Positions 1-7,331 of a DNA stretch of 64,000 nucleotides are shown here, piece by piece. Each line of letters opens with the position of its first letter. Positions within the stretch are counted from its first letter, which is position 1. Origin of the DNA: Shimia ponticola (GTDB lineage: Bacteria; Pseudomonadota; Alphaproteobacteria; Rhodobacterales; Rhodobacteraceae); contig NZ_VCDK01000002.1 of NCBI RefSeq assembly GCF_007995215.1, positions 1 through 64,000 on the forward strand. Reading direction: 5' to 3'. The translations under genes and the position numbers were made by a program. The notes under the pieces were generated by a model. That model was not told the origin of the DNA, searched no databases, and was given only the letters and a program-made list of their open reading frames with translations.

Positions 1-49
1 CACTTGGCCCGTTACCAATTTGCGTGGTGCTTCAAATTTGGGATGAAGA

Positions 50-133
50 TGGTGGGCGACCCTGGAATCGAACCAGGCGTGCGTCTCCGCGAGGGAGTTA
101 CAGTCCCCTGCCACACCTTGCGGCCTGTCGCCC
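50..133 (-). tRNA. tRNA-Tyr (anticodon GTA)
   Basis: A minus-strand class II tRNA. The acceptor stem GGGCGAC (127-133) pairs with GTCGCCC (54-60), followed by discriminator A and an encoded CCA (50-52). The anticodon GTA lies at 99-101 in a 7-base loop closed by a 5-bp stem. The T arm reads CCTGG-TTCGATT-CCAGG, and a long variable arm between the anticodon and T arms is as expected for tRNA-Tyr. It is divergent from rlmB. Confidence 0.95.
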
Positions 134-267
134 ACCGGCACTGCTGTGGGCGCGCCCACGGCCAGCGTGGAGTGCGGAATAATCGGCACCTGCCAGACCG
201 TCAATCAGAAAATCATCAGAAATGTTGGCCGCTGGCATTTTGCACCGGGACCGCGTAGGAGGCCCCC

Positions 268-1047
268 ATGAAAAAACCAACCTGGGTCGTTGAAAAAGAG
301 CGCGCACGTCGCGCTGCCGCACAGGAAACGGTGTGGCTCTTTGGGCTGCATGCGGTGCGTGATGCCTTGCTGAATCCGGCGCGTGAAAAGCTGCGTCTTA
401 TGGTGACCAAAAACGCGGCCGATCGTCTGTCTGATGCCATTCCGCCGTCAGGTATGACGCCCGAGGTCATTGATCCCCGCAAATTCAATCCGCCAATCGA
501 CAAAGGCAGCGTGCACCAAGGCGCGGCTATCGAGGTGAAGCCGTTGACGTGGGGCAGCGTCGCCGAGGTCTGTTATGCAGCCCCGGATGCAGCACCGCGT
601 GTTGTGTTGCTCGACCGCGTGAGCGACCCGCATAACGTTGGCGCCATCCTGCGGTCTGCCGAAGTGTTCGGCGCAAAGGCTGTGATCGGGACCTTGCGCC
701 ACGCCGCGCCGGAAACGGGCGCGTTGGCCAAGACCGCCTCTGGAGCGCTTGAGAGGCAACCCTATCTGCGCGTCCGCAATCTGGCTCAGACGATGAACGA
801 ACTGCGCGAGATGGGCTACCTGCTGCTTGGGCTCGATGGAGAGGCTGAGGCTGACATCGCAACAGCCAACGACGTGACCCGCCCTGTGGCTCTTGTTATG
901 GGGGCAGAAGGTCCGGGTCTGCGTGAATTGACCAAGGAAACCTGCGATACCCTGGTCAAAATCCCTTTTGCTGGCGCTTTCGGGTCGCTCAACGTCTCAA
1001 ATGCGGCGGCGGTTGCCCTATATGCTACTCAGACACCCAAGGAGTAG
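268..1047 (+). CDS. rlmB: 23S rRNA (guanosine-2'-O)-methyltransferase RlmB (TrmH/SpoU family)
   Basis: Uses S-adenosylmethionine to 2'-O-methylate a guanosine of 23S rRNA during assembly of the large ribosomal subunit (family knowledge for RlmB). All three SpoU motifs are visible in the 259 residues: motif 1 near 111-130 with the key Asn123 and Arg129, motif 2 (MGAEGPGLR) near 210, and motif 3 (SLNVSNAAAVALY) close to the C-terminus. An N-terminal RNA-binding extension precedes the knotted catalytic domain. The ATG has an excellent AGGAGG ribosome site 8 bases upstream. A small zinc-ribbon gene follows after 9 bases, so the two are probably co-transcribed. Other SpoU enzymes such as TrmH are possible, but the length and motif 3 fit RlmB best. 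Confidence 0.9.
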   Translation: MKKPTWVVEKERARRAAAQETVWLFGLHAVRDALLNPAREKLRLMVTKNAADRLSDAIPPSGMTPEVIDPRKFNPPIDKGSVHQGAAIEVKPLTWGSVAEVCYAAPDAAPRVVLLDRVSDPHNVGAILRSAEVFGAKAVIGTLRHAAPETGALAKTASGALERQPYLRVRNLAQTMNELREMGYLLLGLDGEAEADIATANDVTRPVALVMGAEGPGLRELTKETCDTLVKIPFAGAFGSLNVSNAAAVALYATQTPKE

Positions 1048-1056
1048 CCGACACCT

Positions 1057-1368
1057 ATGCCCGCGCGTAAAATAGCCACCTGTTGTTACTGCGGGACCCG
1101 CGCCGCCCTCGTTCTGGCGGGGGACAAGTCACATGAATTGGCTTGCTCAAGCTGTGGCGCGCCGTTGCATGACCTGAAAATGTTACCGAAATCGGCGCTT
1201 GAGGCACCGATGGAATTGGTCAAGCCATCCCGCGTGCGCAAAACGACCAAGCCGAAAGCCGGCTATAAAAACAGCCACAAGAAACCCAAAAAGCGTAAGA
1301 AAAAGAAAAGCTTGGGTGCAAAGCTTTTCTCAGAGGCGTTCGACATCATCGAAGATATCTTCGACTGA
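1057..1368 (+). CDS. small zinc-ribbon protein with lysine-rich tail
   Basis: A 103-residue protein of unknown function. Two CxxC pairs (Cys9/Cys12 and Cys30/Cys33) about 20 residues apart form a probable zinc ribbon. Residues about 68-88 are almost all Lys, Arg, Ser and Pro, which suggests nucleic-acid binding. The end is acidic and hydrophobic (FDIIEDIFD). The start codon lies 9 bases after the rlmB stop, and its ribosome site (AAGGAG) overlaps the rlmB stop, so translation is probably coupled. That context hints at a role near rRNA or ribosomes, which is inference only. I recall similar unnamed proteins in Rhodobacterales, but no function is known to me. Confidence 0.75.
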   Translation: MPARKIATCCYCGTRAALVLAGDKSHELACSSCGAPLHDLKMLPKSALEAPMELVKPSRVRKTTKPKAGYKNSHKKPKKRKKKKSLGAKLFSEAFDIIEDIFD

Positions 1369-1505
1369 CGCCAACCTTTCAAAGTTTCACACAGCCGCGA
1401 GCGGGGATGTTTTTGCAGACTGGCGTTGGCATGTTTTTGGCACAGGCGTTGTCGCCGACCCCGACGCTGCCTGACCTGACCAATGCCCTTTGAAAGGACC
1501 CGCCC

Positions 1506-1961
1506 ATGTTGACCCGCCGTGCGTTTCTTGCCGCCTCTGCTGCTGCTCCCGTTGCTCTGACTGCGCTTCCAGCCCATGCCGCTGAGCCACCTGTCTATTC
1601 CGAGGATGGCGTCGCCATTAACGGATATGACCCCGTTGCCTATTTCACCGAAGGTAAGCCCGTCGAAGGCAGCGGCGATTTCACGGCCGTTCATGACGGG
1701 GCCACGTTCCGCTTTGCATCCGCTGAAAACCGCGATCTTTTTGCCGCCGATCCCGTGGCCTATGCGCCGCAATATGGTGGCTACTGCGCCTATGCGGTGT
1801 CACGTGGTTACACGGCCACAACCTCGCCGAACGCATGGACGGTCCACGACGGAAAGCTTTACCTGAACTTCAATCGGACCGTCCGCGCGCTTTGGAGCCG
1901 CGATATTCCCGGTAACATCGAAAAAGGTGATGCGAACTGGCCTGAGGTCCTGTCTGCCTAA
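1506..1961 (+). CDS. Tat-exported YHS domain protein
   Basis: A 151-residue exported protein. The N-terminus has a twin-arginine motif (TRRAF) followed by an alanine-rich hydrophobic stretch and a likely cleavage site after AHA near residue 26. The mature part is a YHS-like domain: NGYDPVAYF near residue 39, a central FRFASAENRDLF, then YAPQYGGYCAYAVSRG. Such domains often sit on copper or other metal-handling proteins, but the ligand here is not predictable. The gene has a good ribosome site (AAAGGA) and stands alone. A strong intrinsic terminator follows about 125 bases downstream. The YHS assignment is solid; the role is open. Confidence 0.8.
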   Translation: MLTRRAFLAASAAAPVALTALPAHAAEPPVYSEDGVAINGYDPVAYFTEGKPVEGSGDFTAVHDGATFRFASAENRDLFAADPVAYAPQYGGYCAYAVSRGYTATTSPNAWTVHDGKLYLNFNRTVRALWSRDIPGNIEKGDANWPEVLSA

Positions 1962-2055
1962 GCGCGAGCTTTTGATCACGAAAAAGCGAGCATGTCTTCA
2001 AAGCTTGATCGTGATGCTTATGTCACATGTTGAGAGACGGGCCGGAACACCCGTC

Positions 2056-3078
2056 TCATACTTCACTGTCCCTCGTTCCGTACCTTGCGCCCGGCGATGT
2101 CCGGGCGCTTTTTTCTTGGAACATGGCGTGTTGACCTAAATCCACTGTGGCCTCGGTCTCAGCAAGATTGCGGTAAAAGGCCTGAAGCGTGTCTGACCCG
2201 GTTTCAGGCGTGGCGGCGGCATCGTACCGGCCGTTTTCCGGATCCCAAACAAGCATCGACTCAGTTGCATAGTAACGCCCCGTTCGGGCGAACTCAGCCT
2301 TCTCGGCAAGCTTTGGGAACAGGCGTCCTCCCGCGCTCAATACCGCGATGATGGTGTCCATAATGGCGACGGGCACATGTTTGTATTTGGGTGTCAGTCC
2401 CAGCGCGTCGAACAATTGTGCGCCCTGCTCAAGCGGTGTGATGGCAGGGCCGGGACCGCCGATTGGCAGCACGCTATTCTGTAGCGCCCCATCGGTGATG
2501 CATCGCGCTAGATAATCGCCCAGATCATCGTCGCTGATTGGTTTGCAAGCTGTGAGCGCCCCGTCGCCAAAAACAAGAAAAGGCTTGCCAGCGCGCAGTC
2601 GATCAACCTGACCGGACAGCGATTTGAAGAACGCCGTCGGGCGTACAATCGAATAGGTCAGTCCAGATGAGGCGAGGCTGTCTTCGAAGGCCAGCTTGGC
2701 TTTTTGGAAGGCAAGTTGGGGCTTTTGCACACAGATGGCCGAAAGCAGAACAAAGGTTTCGACGCCCATCTCCTTCGCGCAGGTCAGGATGCGCTGGTGC
2801 GCATCATGGTCGATGGCCCACGCGTCCTTTGGGCTGCCACTGCGCGACGCAAGACAGGAAAGAACCGCGTCAAATGGGTCCCCCGCAAAAGCGGAAGCGC
2901 ACAAATCGTCCTCTGACAAACTGCCGACCCGGCGGTCAACGCCGTCCGGTAAATCGGCGTCTGCCCGTCTGACATAGCACGTGACCCGGTGGCCCGCCCG
3001 AAGCAGGCCGCGCACCGCCCCTTGTCCGGCTGTGCCGGTGCCGCCAAATACCAAAACGTGACGAGAAGGGGGTGTCAT
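2056..3078 (-). CDS. bciA: divinyl (proto)chlorophyllide a 8-vinyl-reductase, BciA type
   Basis: Predicted NADPH-dependent reductase that converts the C8 vinyl group to ethyl in bacteriochlorophyll synthesis. The 340 residues start with a Rossmann motif (GGTGTAGQG, about 12-20) of the atypical short-chain family. The mid region has the BciA-like stretches IVRPTAFFKSLSGQV and KPISDDDLGDYLA, and the C-terminal part has RTGRYYATESMLVWDP and GSDTLQAFYR. I recognise these from known BciA proteins. An upstream in-frame ATG at 3111 exists, but the ATG at 3078 sits directly before the Rossmann fold and is chosen. The last 15 or so codons run through the terminator of the facing gene. It lies 75 bases after hisE on the same strand. 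No other photosynthesis gene is in the window. Confidence 0.8.
   Translation of the reverse strand: MTPPSRHVLVFGGTGTAGQGAVRGLLRAGHRVTCYVRRADADLPDGVDRRVGSLSEDDLCASAFAGDPFDAVLSCLASRSGSPKDAWAIDHDAHQRILTCAKEMGVETFVLLSAICVQKPQLAFQKAKLAFEDSLASSGLTYSIVRPTAFFKSLSGQVDRLRAGKPFLVFGDGALTACKPISDDDLGDYLARCITDGALQNSVLPIGGPGPAITPLEQGAQLFDALGLTPKYKHVPVAIMDTIIAVLSAGGRLFPKLAEKAEFARTGRYYATESMLVWDPENGRYDAAATPETGSDTLQAFYRNLAETEATVDLGQHAMFQEKSARTSPGARYGTRDSEV
2087..2114 (+). terminator. intrinsic terminator after the YHS gene
   Basis: Perfect 8-bp stem GCGCCCGG / CCGGGCGC with a 6-base loop, followed on the plus strand by six T. It serves the rightward YHS transcript. It lies inside the 3' end of the oppositely oriented bciA reading frame. 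Confidence 0.85.
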
Positions 3079-3124
3079 AACGAAGATCCGTGCGCGTGTT
3101 GCTATCAGCATCGCACAGTCTTCC

Positions 3125-3140
3125 TGACATCACCATGTCA
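3125..3140. promoter_or_regulatory. palindrome between hisE and bciA
   Basis: TGACAT-CACC-ATGTCA is a perfect 6-bp inverted repeat with a 4-base spacer, 47 bases before the bciA start. It could be an operator for bciA or a weak hairpin. It is not the TGT-N12-ACA form of PpsR sites. Confidence 0.3.
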
Positions 3141-3153
3141 ATCTGGGGTGACG

Positions 3154-3468
3154 TTAACCTTGCCGCGCGGCCTTTTCCGCAACGCCTGAGAGGCCCTGAC
3201 GCCGGGCGAGTTCCGCCAAAACGTCTTCGAGTGCCACATCGCGCGCAGCCAACATCACCAACAGATGATAAAGGACATCCGCGGCCTCTGACGTCAGAGC
3301 CGCCTTGTCGCCTTTGACCGCTTCGATGATGGCTTCCACGGCCTCCTCGCCAAATTTCTCGGCGCATTTCTCTGGCCCTTTGGAAAAGAGTTTTGCTGTC
3401 CAGGACGTGTCTGGATCGGCTGCCTTGCGGGCTTCGATGGTCGAAAAAAGGTCGTCTAGAACGCTCAT
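3154..3468 (-). CDS. hisE: phosphoribosyl-ATP diphosphatase HisE
   Basis: Second step of histidine synthesis: removes pyrophosphate from phosphoribosyl-ATP. The 104-residue, all-helical MazG-like protein shows the two metal-binding acidic helices, [14 protein letters not shown] and [13 protein letters not shown], which is the usual composition and length for stand-alone HisE. Its ATG overlaps the hisF stop by 4 bases (ATGA), so it is translated with hisF. HisI, which performs the next step, is not in this window. It is the last his gene of this minus-strand block. Confidence 0.95.
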   Translation of the reverse strand: MSVLDDLFSTIEARKAADPDTSWTAKLFSKGPEKCAEKFGEEAVEAIIEAVKGDKAALTSEAADVLYHLLVMLAARDVALEDVLAELARRQGLSGVAEKAARQG

Positions 3469-4229
3469 GCCGCCAACCTCACCGGAAGTCCCGCCGCCGC
3501 CATATGCGCCTTGGCCTCGGCGATGGTGTAGTGGCCAAAGTGAAAGATCGATGCGGCCAATACGGCGGATGCTCCACCTTCGGTCACACCTTCGACCAGG
3601 TGATCCAGACTGCCGACGCCCCCAGACGCGATGACGGGTATGTTGACCGCGTCTGAAATCGCCCGCGTCAGTGGCAGGTTGTAGCCATCGCGTGTCCCGT
3701 CGCGGTCCATCGAGGTCAGAAGGATTTCTCCCGCTCCCTTGTCGGCCACTGTTCGTGCGAACTCCACGGCGTCGATCCCGGTGGGCTTGCGCCCGCCATG
3801 GGTAAAGATTTCCCAGCGGCCCGGTTCGACGGTTTTGGCATCAATGGCGCAAACAATGCATTGGCTTCCAAAGCGTGCCGCCGCCTCTGCGATGACATCT
3901 GGATTGGCCACGGCAGCGGAATTGAAGCTGACCTTATCCGCACCAGCCAAAAGAAGCGCGCGGACGTCTTCATGGGTGCGCACGCCGCCGCCAACGGTCA
4001 GCGGCATGTAGCAACTTTCAGCCGTTCGGGTGACCAGATCAAACATCGTGCCCCGGTTTTCGTGCGTGGCATGGATATCTAGAAAACAAAGCTCATCAGC
4101 CCCGGCTGCATCATAGGCCTTGGCGGCCTCGACCGGGTCGCCGGCGTCGATGAGGTCTACAAAGTTCACGCCCTTGACCACACGGCCATCGGCCACATCA
4201 AGGCAGGGAACGATCCGGGTTTTCAGCAT
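3465..4229 (-). CDS. hisF: imidazole glycerol phosphate synthase cyclase subunit HisF
   Basis: Cyclase subunit of IGP synthase. It uses ammonia channelled from HisH to close the imidazole ring and release AICAR. It is a 254-residue (beta-alpha)8 barrel with the two catalytic aspartates at the usual places, Asp11 (CLDVADG) and Asp130 (CAIDAK). Phosphate-binding loops are also visible (VGGGV near 79-83 and ASGGVG near 203). Its partner HisH is encoded 24 kb away on the other strand. The stop overlaps the hisE start. A DUF2867 gene lies just upstream, between hisA and hisF. Confidence 0.97.
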   Translation of the reverse strand: MLKTRIVPCLDVADGRVVKGVNFVDLIDAGDPVEAAKAYDAAGADELCFLDIHATHENRGTMFDLVTRTAESCYMPLTVGGGVRTHEDVRALLLAGADKVSFNSAAVANPDVIAEAAARFGSQCIVCAIDAKTVEPGRWEIFTHGGRKPTGIDAVEFARTVADKGAGEILLTSMDRDGTRDGYNLPLTRAISDAVNIPVIASGGVGSLDHLVEGVTEGGASAVLAASIFHFGHYTIAEAKAHMAAAGLPVRLAA

Positions 4230-4268
4230 GCTGGGTCCTTTGCACGTTTGCAGAAGTCCTACTGTGCC

Positions 4269-4736
4269 TCAGGCGGTTTGACCAGCGGCTGCCACCCGCG
4301 CCAATGCGTTGCGGGCAATTGCGACGTGAAACGGCATGATTGTTCTCAGATAAATGCGCCCGGCGGCGTTGTGCGGTCGTGCCCATGTGGCCAGATGCAC
4401 AAGCCCGTCATCCGATACGACCGATACCCGGAAATCCAGATGCTTGTCATTGAATCCAGCCAGCACCTCAGTCTCGCTGTCTTTCTCAACCGGGAACACG
4501 CCAACCGCATCCTCAGTGCCATCCGGTAGGCTGTTTTTCAGCCCAAGGGGCGCGGTCAGCACGCGCCGCACAGCCACCAAGGCGCGTGCCCAGCCTGGGA
4601 AGGCCGCGATGATTTCCGCAGCCGGGCGTGCGGCCAGCGATGATTGAACGGCATAGCAATCCAGAAAATCGCCGGGACCGAAGCGGCGATGCAAGCTGCT
4701 AAGTGGGGGCAGGGGGCGAACAAACACGCGCGACAT
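4269..4736 (-). CDS. DUF2867 family protein
   Basis: A 155-residue protein placed between hisA and hisF on the same strand. It resembles the DUF2867 family, with a central DAVGVFPVEKDSETEVLAG region and a later TWARPHNAAGRIYLRTIMPFH stretch. No function is known to me. The reading frame continues upstream to 4796, but the ATG at 4736 (MSRVFVRPLP) is favoured because the upstream residues are rich in His, Leu and Arg and look like non-coding sequence. Gaps of 39 bases to hisF and 69 to hisA allow one transcript. A role in histidine synthesis is not implied by the sequence. Confidence 0.7.
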   Translation of the reverse strand: MSRVFVRPLPPLSSLHRRFGPGDFLDCYAVQSSLAARPAAEIIAAFPGWARALVAVRRVLTAPLGLKNSLPDGTEDAVGVFPVEKDSETEVLAGFNDKHLDFRVSVVSDDGLVHLATWARPHNAAGRIYLRTIMPFHVAIARNALARVAAAGQTA

Positions 4737-4805
4737 GCGACAACTCCGTAGTTGCCAAACATGTAAATCTAGCCTGACATATTGCAAATGCCGCAAACTG
4801 CCGCG

Positions 4806-5525
4806 TCAGGGTTTGAGCGCGTGCAATGCCTCTTGCAGATCCAGCGCACCGTCATAGAGCGCGCGGCCAGAGATTGCCCCTGAAATCACGCCAGTCTCTT
4901 GTAATGCCTGCAGATCTGCGAGCGATGAGACCCCGCCCGAGGCAATGATCGGAATGCTGACCGCGCGGGCAAGGTCGGCGGTGGCCGCGACGTTTGGCCC
5001 CTGCATGGCGCCATCGCGGTTGATATCGGTATAGATGATCGCCGCAACGCCTGCGTCTTCGAAGGACTTGGCAAGGTCGGTCACCAAGACATCGGTTTCC
5101 TCGGCCCAGCCTTTGGTGGCGACACGCCCATCACGTGCGTCAATGCCAACGGCGACCTTGCCGGGGAACGCTTTTGCTGCATCACGCACGAGGTTTGGTT
5201 TTTCGACGGCAACAGTCCCGAGGATCACACGCGCGATGCCCTTGCTCAGCCACATCTCGATTGTGCCCATGTCCCGGATGCCGCCGCCAAGCTGCGCGGG
5301 AACCGATGTCTCCGCCAAAATGGCCTCCACCGCGCCGCCATTGACGGGCTCGCCCGCGAAGGCCCCGTTCAGGTCCACGAGATGCAGCCATTCACACCCC
5401 GCATCCTGAAACGCCTTGGCCTGTGCTGCGGGGCTGTCGGAAAAAACGGTGGCCTTGTCCATGTCGCCGCGCAACAGCCGCACGGCTTGCCCGTCTTTCA
5501 GGTCTATGGCGGGGTACAGGATCAT
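4806..5525 (-). CDS. hisA: ProFAR isomerase HisA
   Basis: Isomerises ProFAR to PRFAR, the fourth step of histidine synthesis and the substrate of the HisF-HisH complex. It is a 239-residue (beta-alpha)8 barrel with the catalytic aspartates Asp8 (PAIDLKDG) and Asp129 (GIDARDG). The LGGGIRD and ASGGV phosphate loops are present. A strong ribosome site (GGAGG) precedes the ATG. First his gene of the minus-strand block; a DUF2147 gene is divergent 168 bases away. Confidence 0.97.
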   Translation of the reverse strand: MILYPAIDLKDGQAVRLLRGDMDKATVFSDSPAAQAKAFQDAGCEWLHLVDLNGAFAGEPVNGGAVEAILAETSVPAQLGGGIRDMGTIEMWLSKGIARVILGTVAVEKPNLVRDAAKAFPGKVAVGIDARDGRVATKGWAEETDVLVTDLAKSFEDAGVAAIIYTDINRDGAMQGPNVAATADLARAVSIPIIASGGVSSLADLQALQETGVISGAISGRALYDGALDLQEALHALKP

Positions 5526-5693
5526 GGGGGCCTCCGGTCTGGTTTGGCGCGCCTATGCCACGCCAACCTCAGAAGTCCAAGGGGGGTGGCACTGCCGCAA
5601 CCCCAAAGCGCACAGGACCGGGGACCCAACGTCAGACTTGCTTGACGTTAGGGCGGTTTGCCAAGCTACGCGCCATATCAGGGAGGAGACACT

Positions 5694-6074
5694 ATGAAAC
5701 ACTGGATCGCAGCGGCGGCATTGGCCGTTTTGGGCACCGCCGCCAGCGCAGACGATGTGCTGGGGACTTGGAAAACCGAAGTTGACGCAGGCGCGTACGC
5801 GCACATTACCATGCAGCAATGTGGGACTAAAATTTGCGGGGTGATTTCAGCCGCCTTCGACAGCAGCGGACCAATTGCCTCTGAGAACGTAGGCAAAAAT
5901 TTGGTATGGGACATGCAGCCCAGTGGATCCGGCAAATATCGGAACGGTAAAATCTGGCAGCCTTCAACCGACAAGGTATACAAATCCAAAATGGCCCTTA
6001 GCGGCAATACGTTGAAAGTATCTGGGTGCGTTGGACCGATCTGCAAAAAGCAAACTTGGTCGCGGGTGAACTAA
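5694..6074 (+). CDS. exported DUF2147 family protein
   Basis: A 126-residue secreted protein. Residues 1-19 are a signal peptide ending in ASA. The mature part begins with the typical DVLGTWKTE of DUF2147 and has two cysteine pairs (QQCGTKICG and SGCVGPICKK), likely disulfides in the periplasm. The function is unknown. The ATG at 5694 is preceded by GGAGGAG, which is better than the upstream in-frame start at 5658. A 7-bp inverted repeat, AACGTCA at 5628 and TGACGTT at 5643, lies in its promoter region. The gene is divergent from hisA. Confidence 0.8.
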   Translation: MKHWIAAAALAVLGTAASADDVLGTWKTEVDAGAYAHITMQQCGTKICGVISAAFDSSGPIASENVGKNLVWDMQPSGSGKYRNGKIWQPSTDKVYKSKMALSGNTLKVSGCVGPICKKQTWSRVN

Positions 6075-6176
6075 GTCGCCCAAAGCGATAAAGCCAACGC
6101 ATCGGGCGCGACTTCTGTGCGCGCCCGATGCCGACCGCCTCTAGGCAAGATCGTCTTTGCCTGCCACGCTGCGACC

Positions 6177-7331
6177 ATGCAGCCACCCAGCCATTCCATC
6201 AATCCGACTGACTTTTGGGCCGATCCCTATCCGACAATGGCGCGGATGCGGCATGATATGCCTGTGGCGTGGGTGCCCGAGCTGAACGCTGTCCTTTTGA
6301 CCCGCCGAGATGACATCTGGCGCGAGGAAAAGAGGATTGAGGTCCTGTCCTCTGAGCAACCGCACGGATTGATGACCCAATTGATGGGGCAGAACATGAT
6401 GCGCAAGGATGGCGATGCGCATCTGTCTGAAAGGAAACAGATGTTTCCTTCAGTCTCTCCCCGTACGGTCCAAGACACATGGCTGCAGCAATTTCGCGCA
6501 ACGACAGCGCAGGTGATTGCCGGGCTGAAGGACCGGGCCGAGTTCGATCTTGTCCGCGATTATGCGATGCCGGTCTCAGCCCATGCGCTTTGCGCCATGA
6601 CGGGGTTGATCAACATGACGCCTGAGGAAATGGACCGGGTCAGTCAGGGCATGATCGACGGCTGTGCGAACTACGCAGGGGACCCGGCTGTGACTGCGCG
6701 TTGTCACGATTGCACGGCGTCGATTGATCGCCACATTTCTGCCCGCCTGCCAAAGCTGGTGTTTGCGCCAGATGCCTCGATCCTGTCTGTGCTCAGTCGC
6801 GCGGGACAATCCGATGCGCAAATCCGAGCCAATATCAAACTGGTCATTTCCGGTGGGCAGAACGAACCGCGCGACGCCATCGCCGGGGGCATCTGGGCCT
6901 TGCTCGCACATCCGCAGCAACACGACCTTATCCGACATGGCACAGCCACCTACCGCGATGCGTTCGAAGAATACGCCCGCTGGGTCAGCCCCATCGGCAT
7001 GAGCCCCCGCGAAATAGCGCGGGATGCAGATGTGGCAGGGTATTCGATTGCGAAGGGGACGCGCGTGTTCTTGATGTTTGGCTCAGGCAACCGGGATGCA
7101 GATCATTTCTCCAACCCTGATGCCTTTGATCTGACCCAAGACCGAGCCGCTGCCGTATCCTTTGGCGCAGGCCCGCATTTTTGTGCGGGTTCCTGGGTAT
7201 CTCGGGCGCTGATCGGTGATGTCGCACTACCGATGTTCTTTGATGCGTTTCCAAATGCGAAATTAATTGGCGATACGGCCTTTGGCGGTTGGGCGTTCCG
7301 GGGGCCGATCAGGTCGGACGTGCGCGTTTAG
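6177..7331 (+). CDS. cytochrome P450
   Basis: A soluble bacterial-type P450 of 384 residues. The haem-binding loop FGAGPHFCAG places the thiolate ligand at Cys336, and an E-x-x-R pair (EYAR) lies before it. The I-helix reads GGQNEPRD: the acid (Glu230) is kept but the usual next Thr is Pro231. This changes the normal proton-relay pair and may mean unusual chemistry. The ATG at 6177 directly precedes the typical opening (NPTDFWADPYPTMARMR); longer in-frame starts add nothing P450-like. No ferredoxin or reductase gene is adjacent. The stop overlaps the uvrD stop by 4 bases in a convergent arrangement. The substrate is unknown. Confidence 0.88.
   Translation: MQPPSHSINPTDFWADPYPTMARMRHDMPVAWVPELNAVLLTRRDDIWREEKRIEVLSSEQPHGLMTQLMGQNMMRKDGDAHLSERKQMFPSVSPRTVQDTWLQQFRATTAQVIAGLKDRAEFDLVRDYAMPVSAHALCAMTGLINMTPEEMDRVSQGMIDGCANYAGDPAVTARCHDCTASIDRHISARLPKLVFAPDASILSVLSRAGQSDAQIRANIKLVISGGQNEPRDAIAGGIWALLAHPQQHDLIRHGTATYRDAFEEYARWVSPIGMSPREIARDADVAGYSIAKGTRVFLMFGSGNRDADHFSNPDAFDLTQDRAAAVSFGAGPHFCAGSWVSRALIGDVALPMFFDAFPNAKLIGDTAFGGWAFRGPIRSDVRV

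Noticed and set aside
146-159. Palindrome GTGGGCGCGCCCAC upstream of tRNA-Tyr
   Set aside because: Short, G+C-only and likely to occur by chance in such DNA; no second element supports a site.
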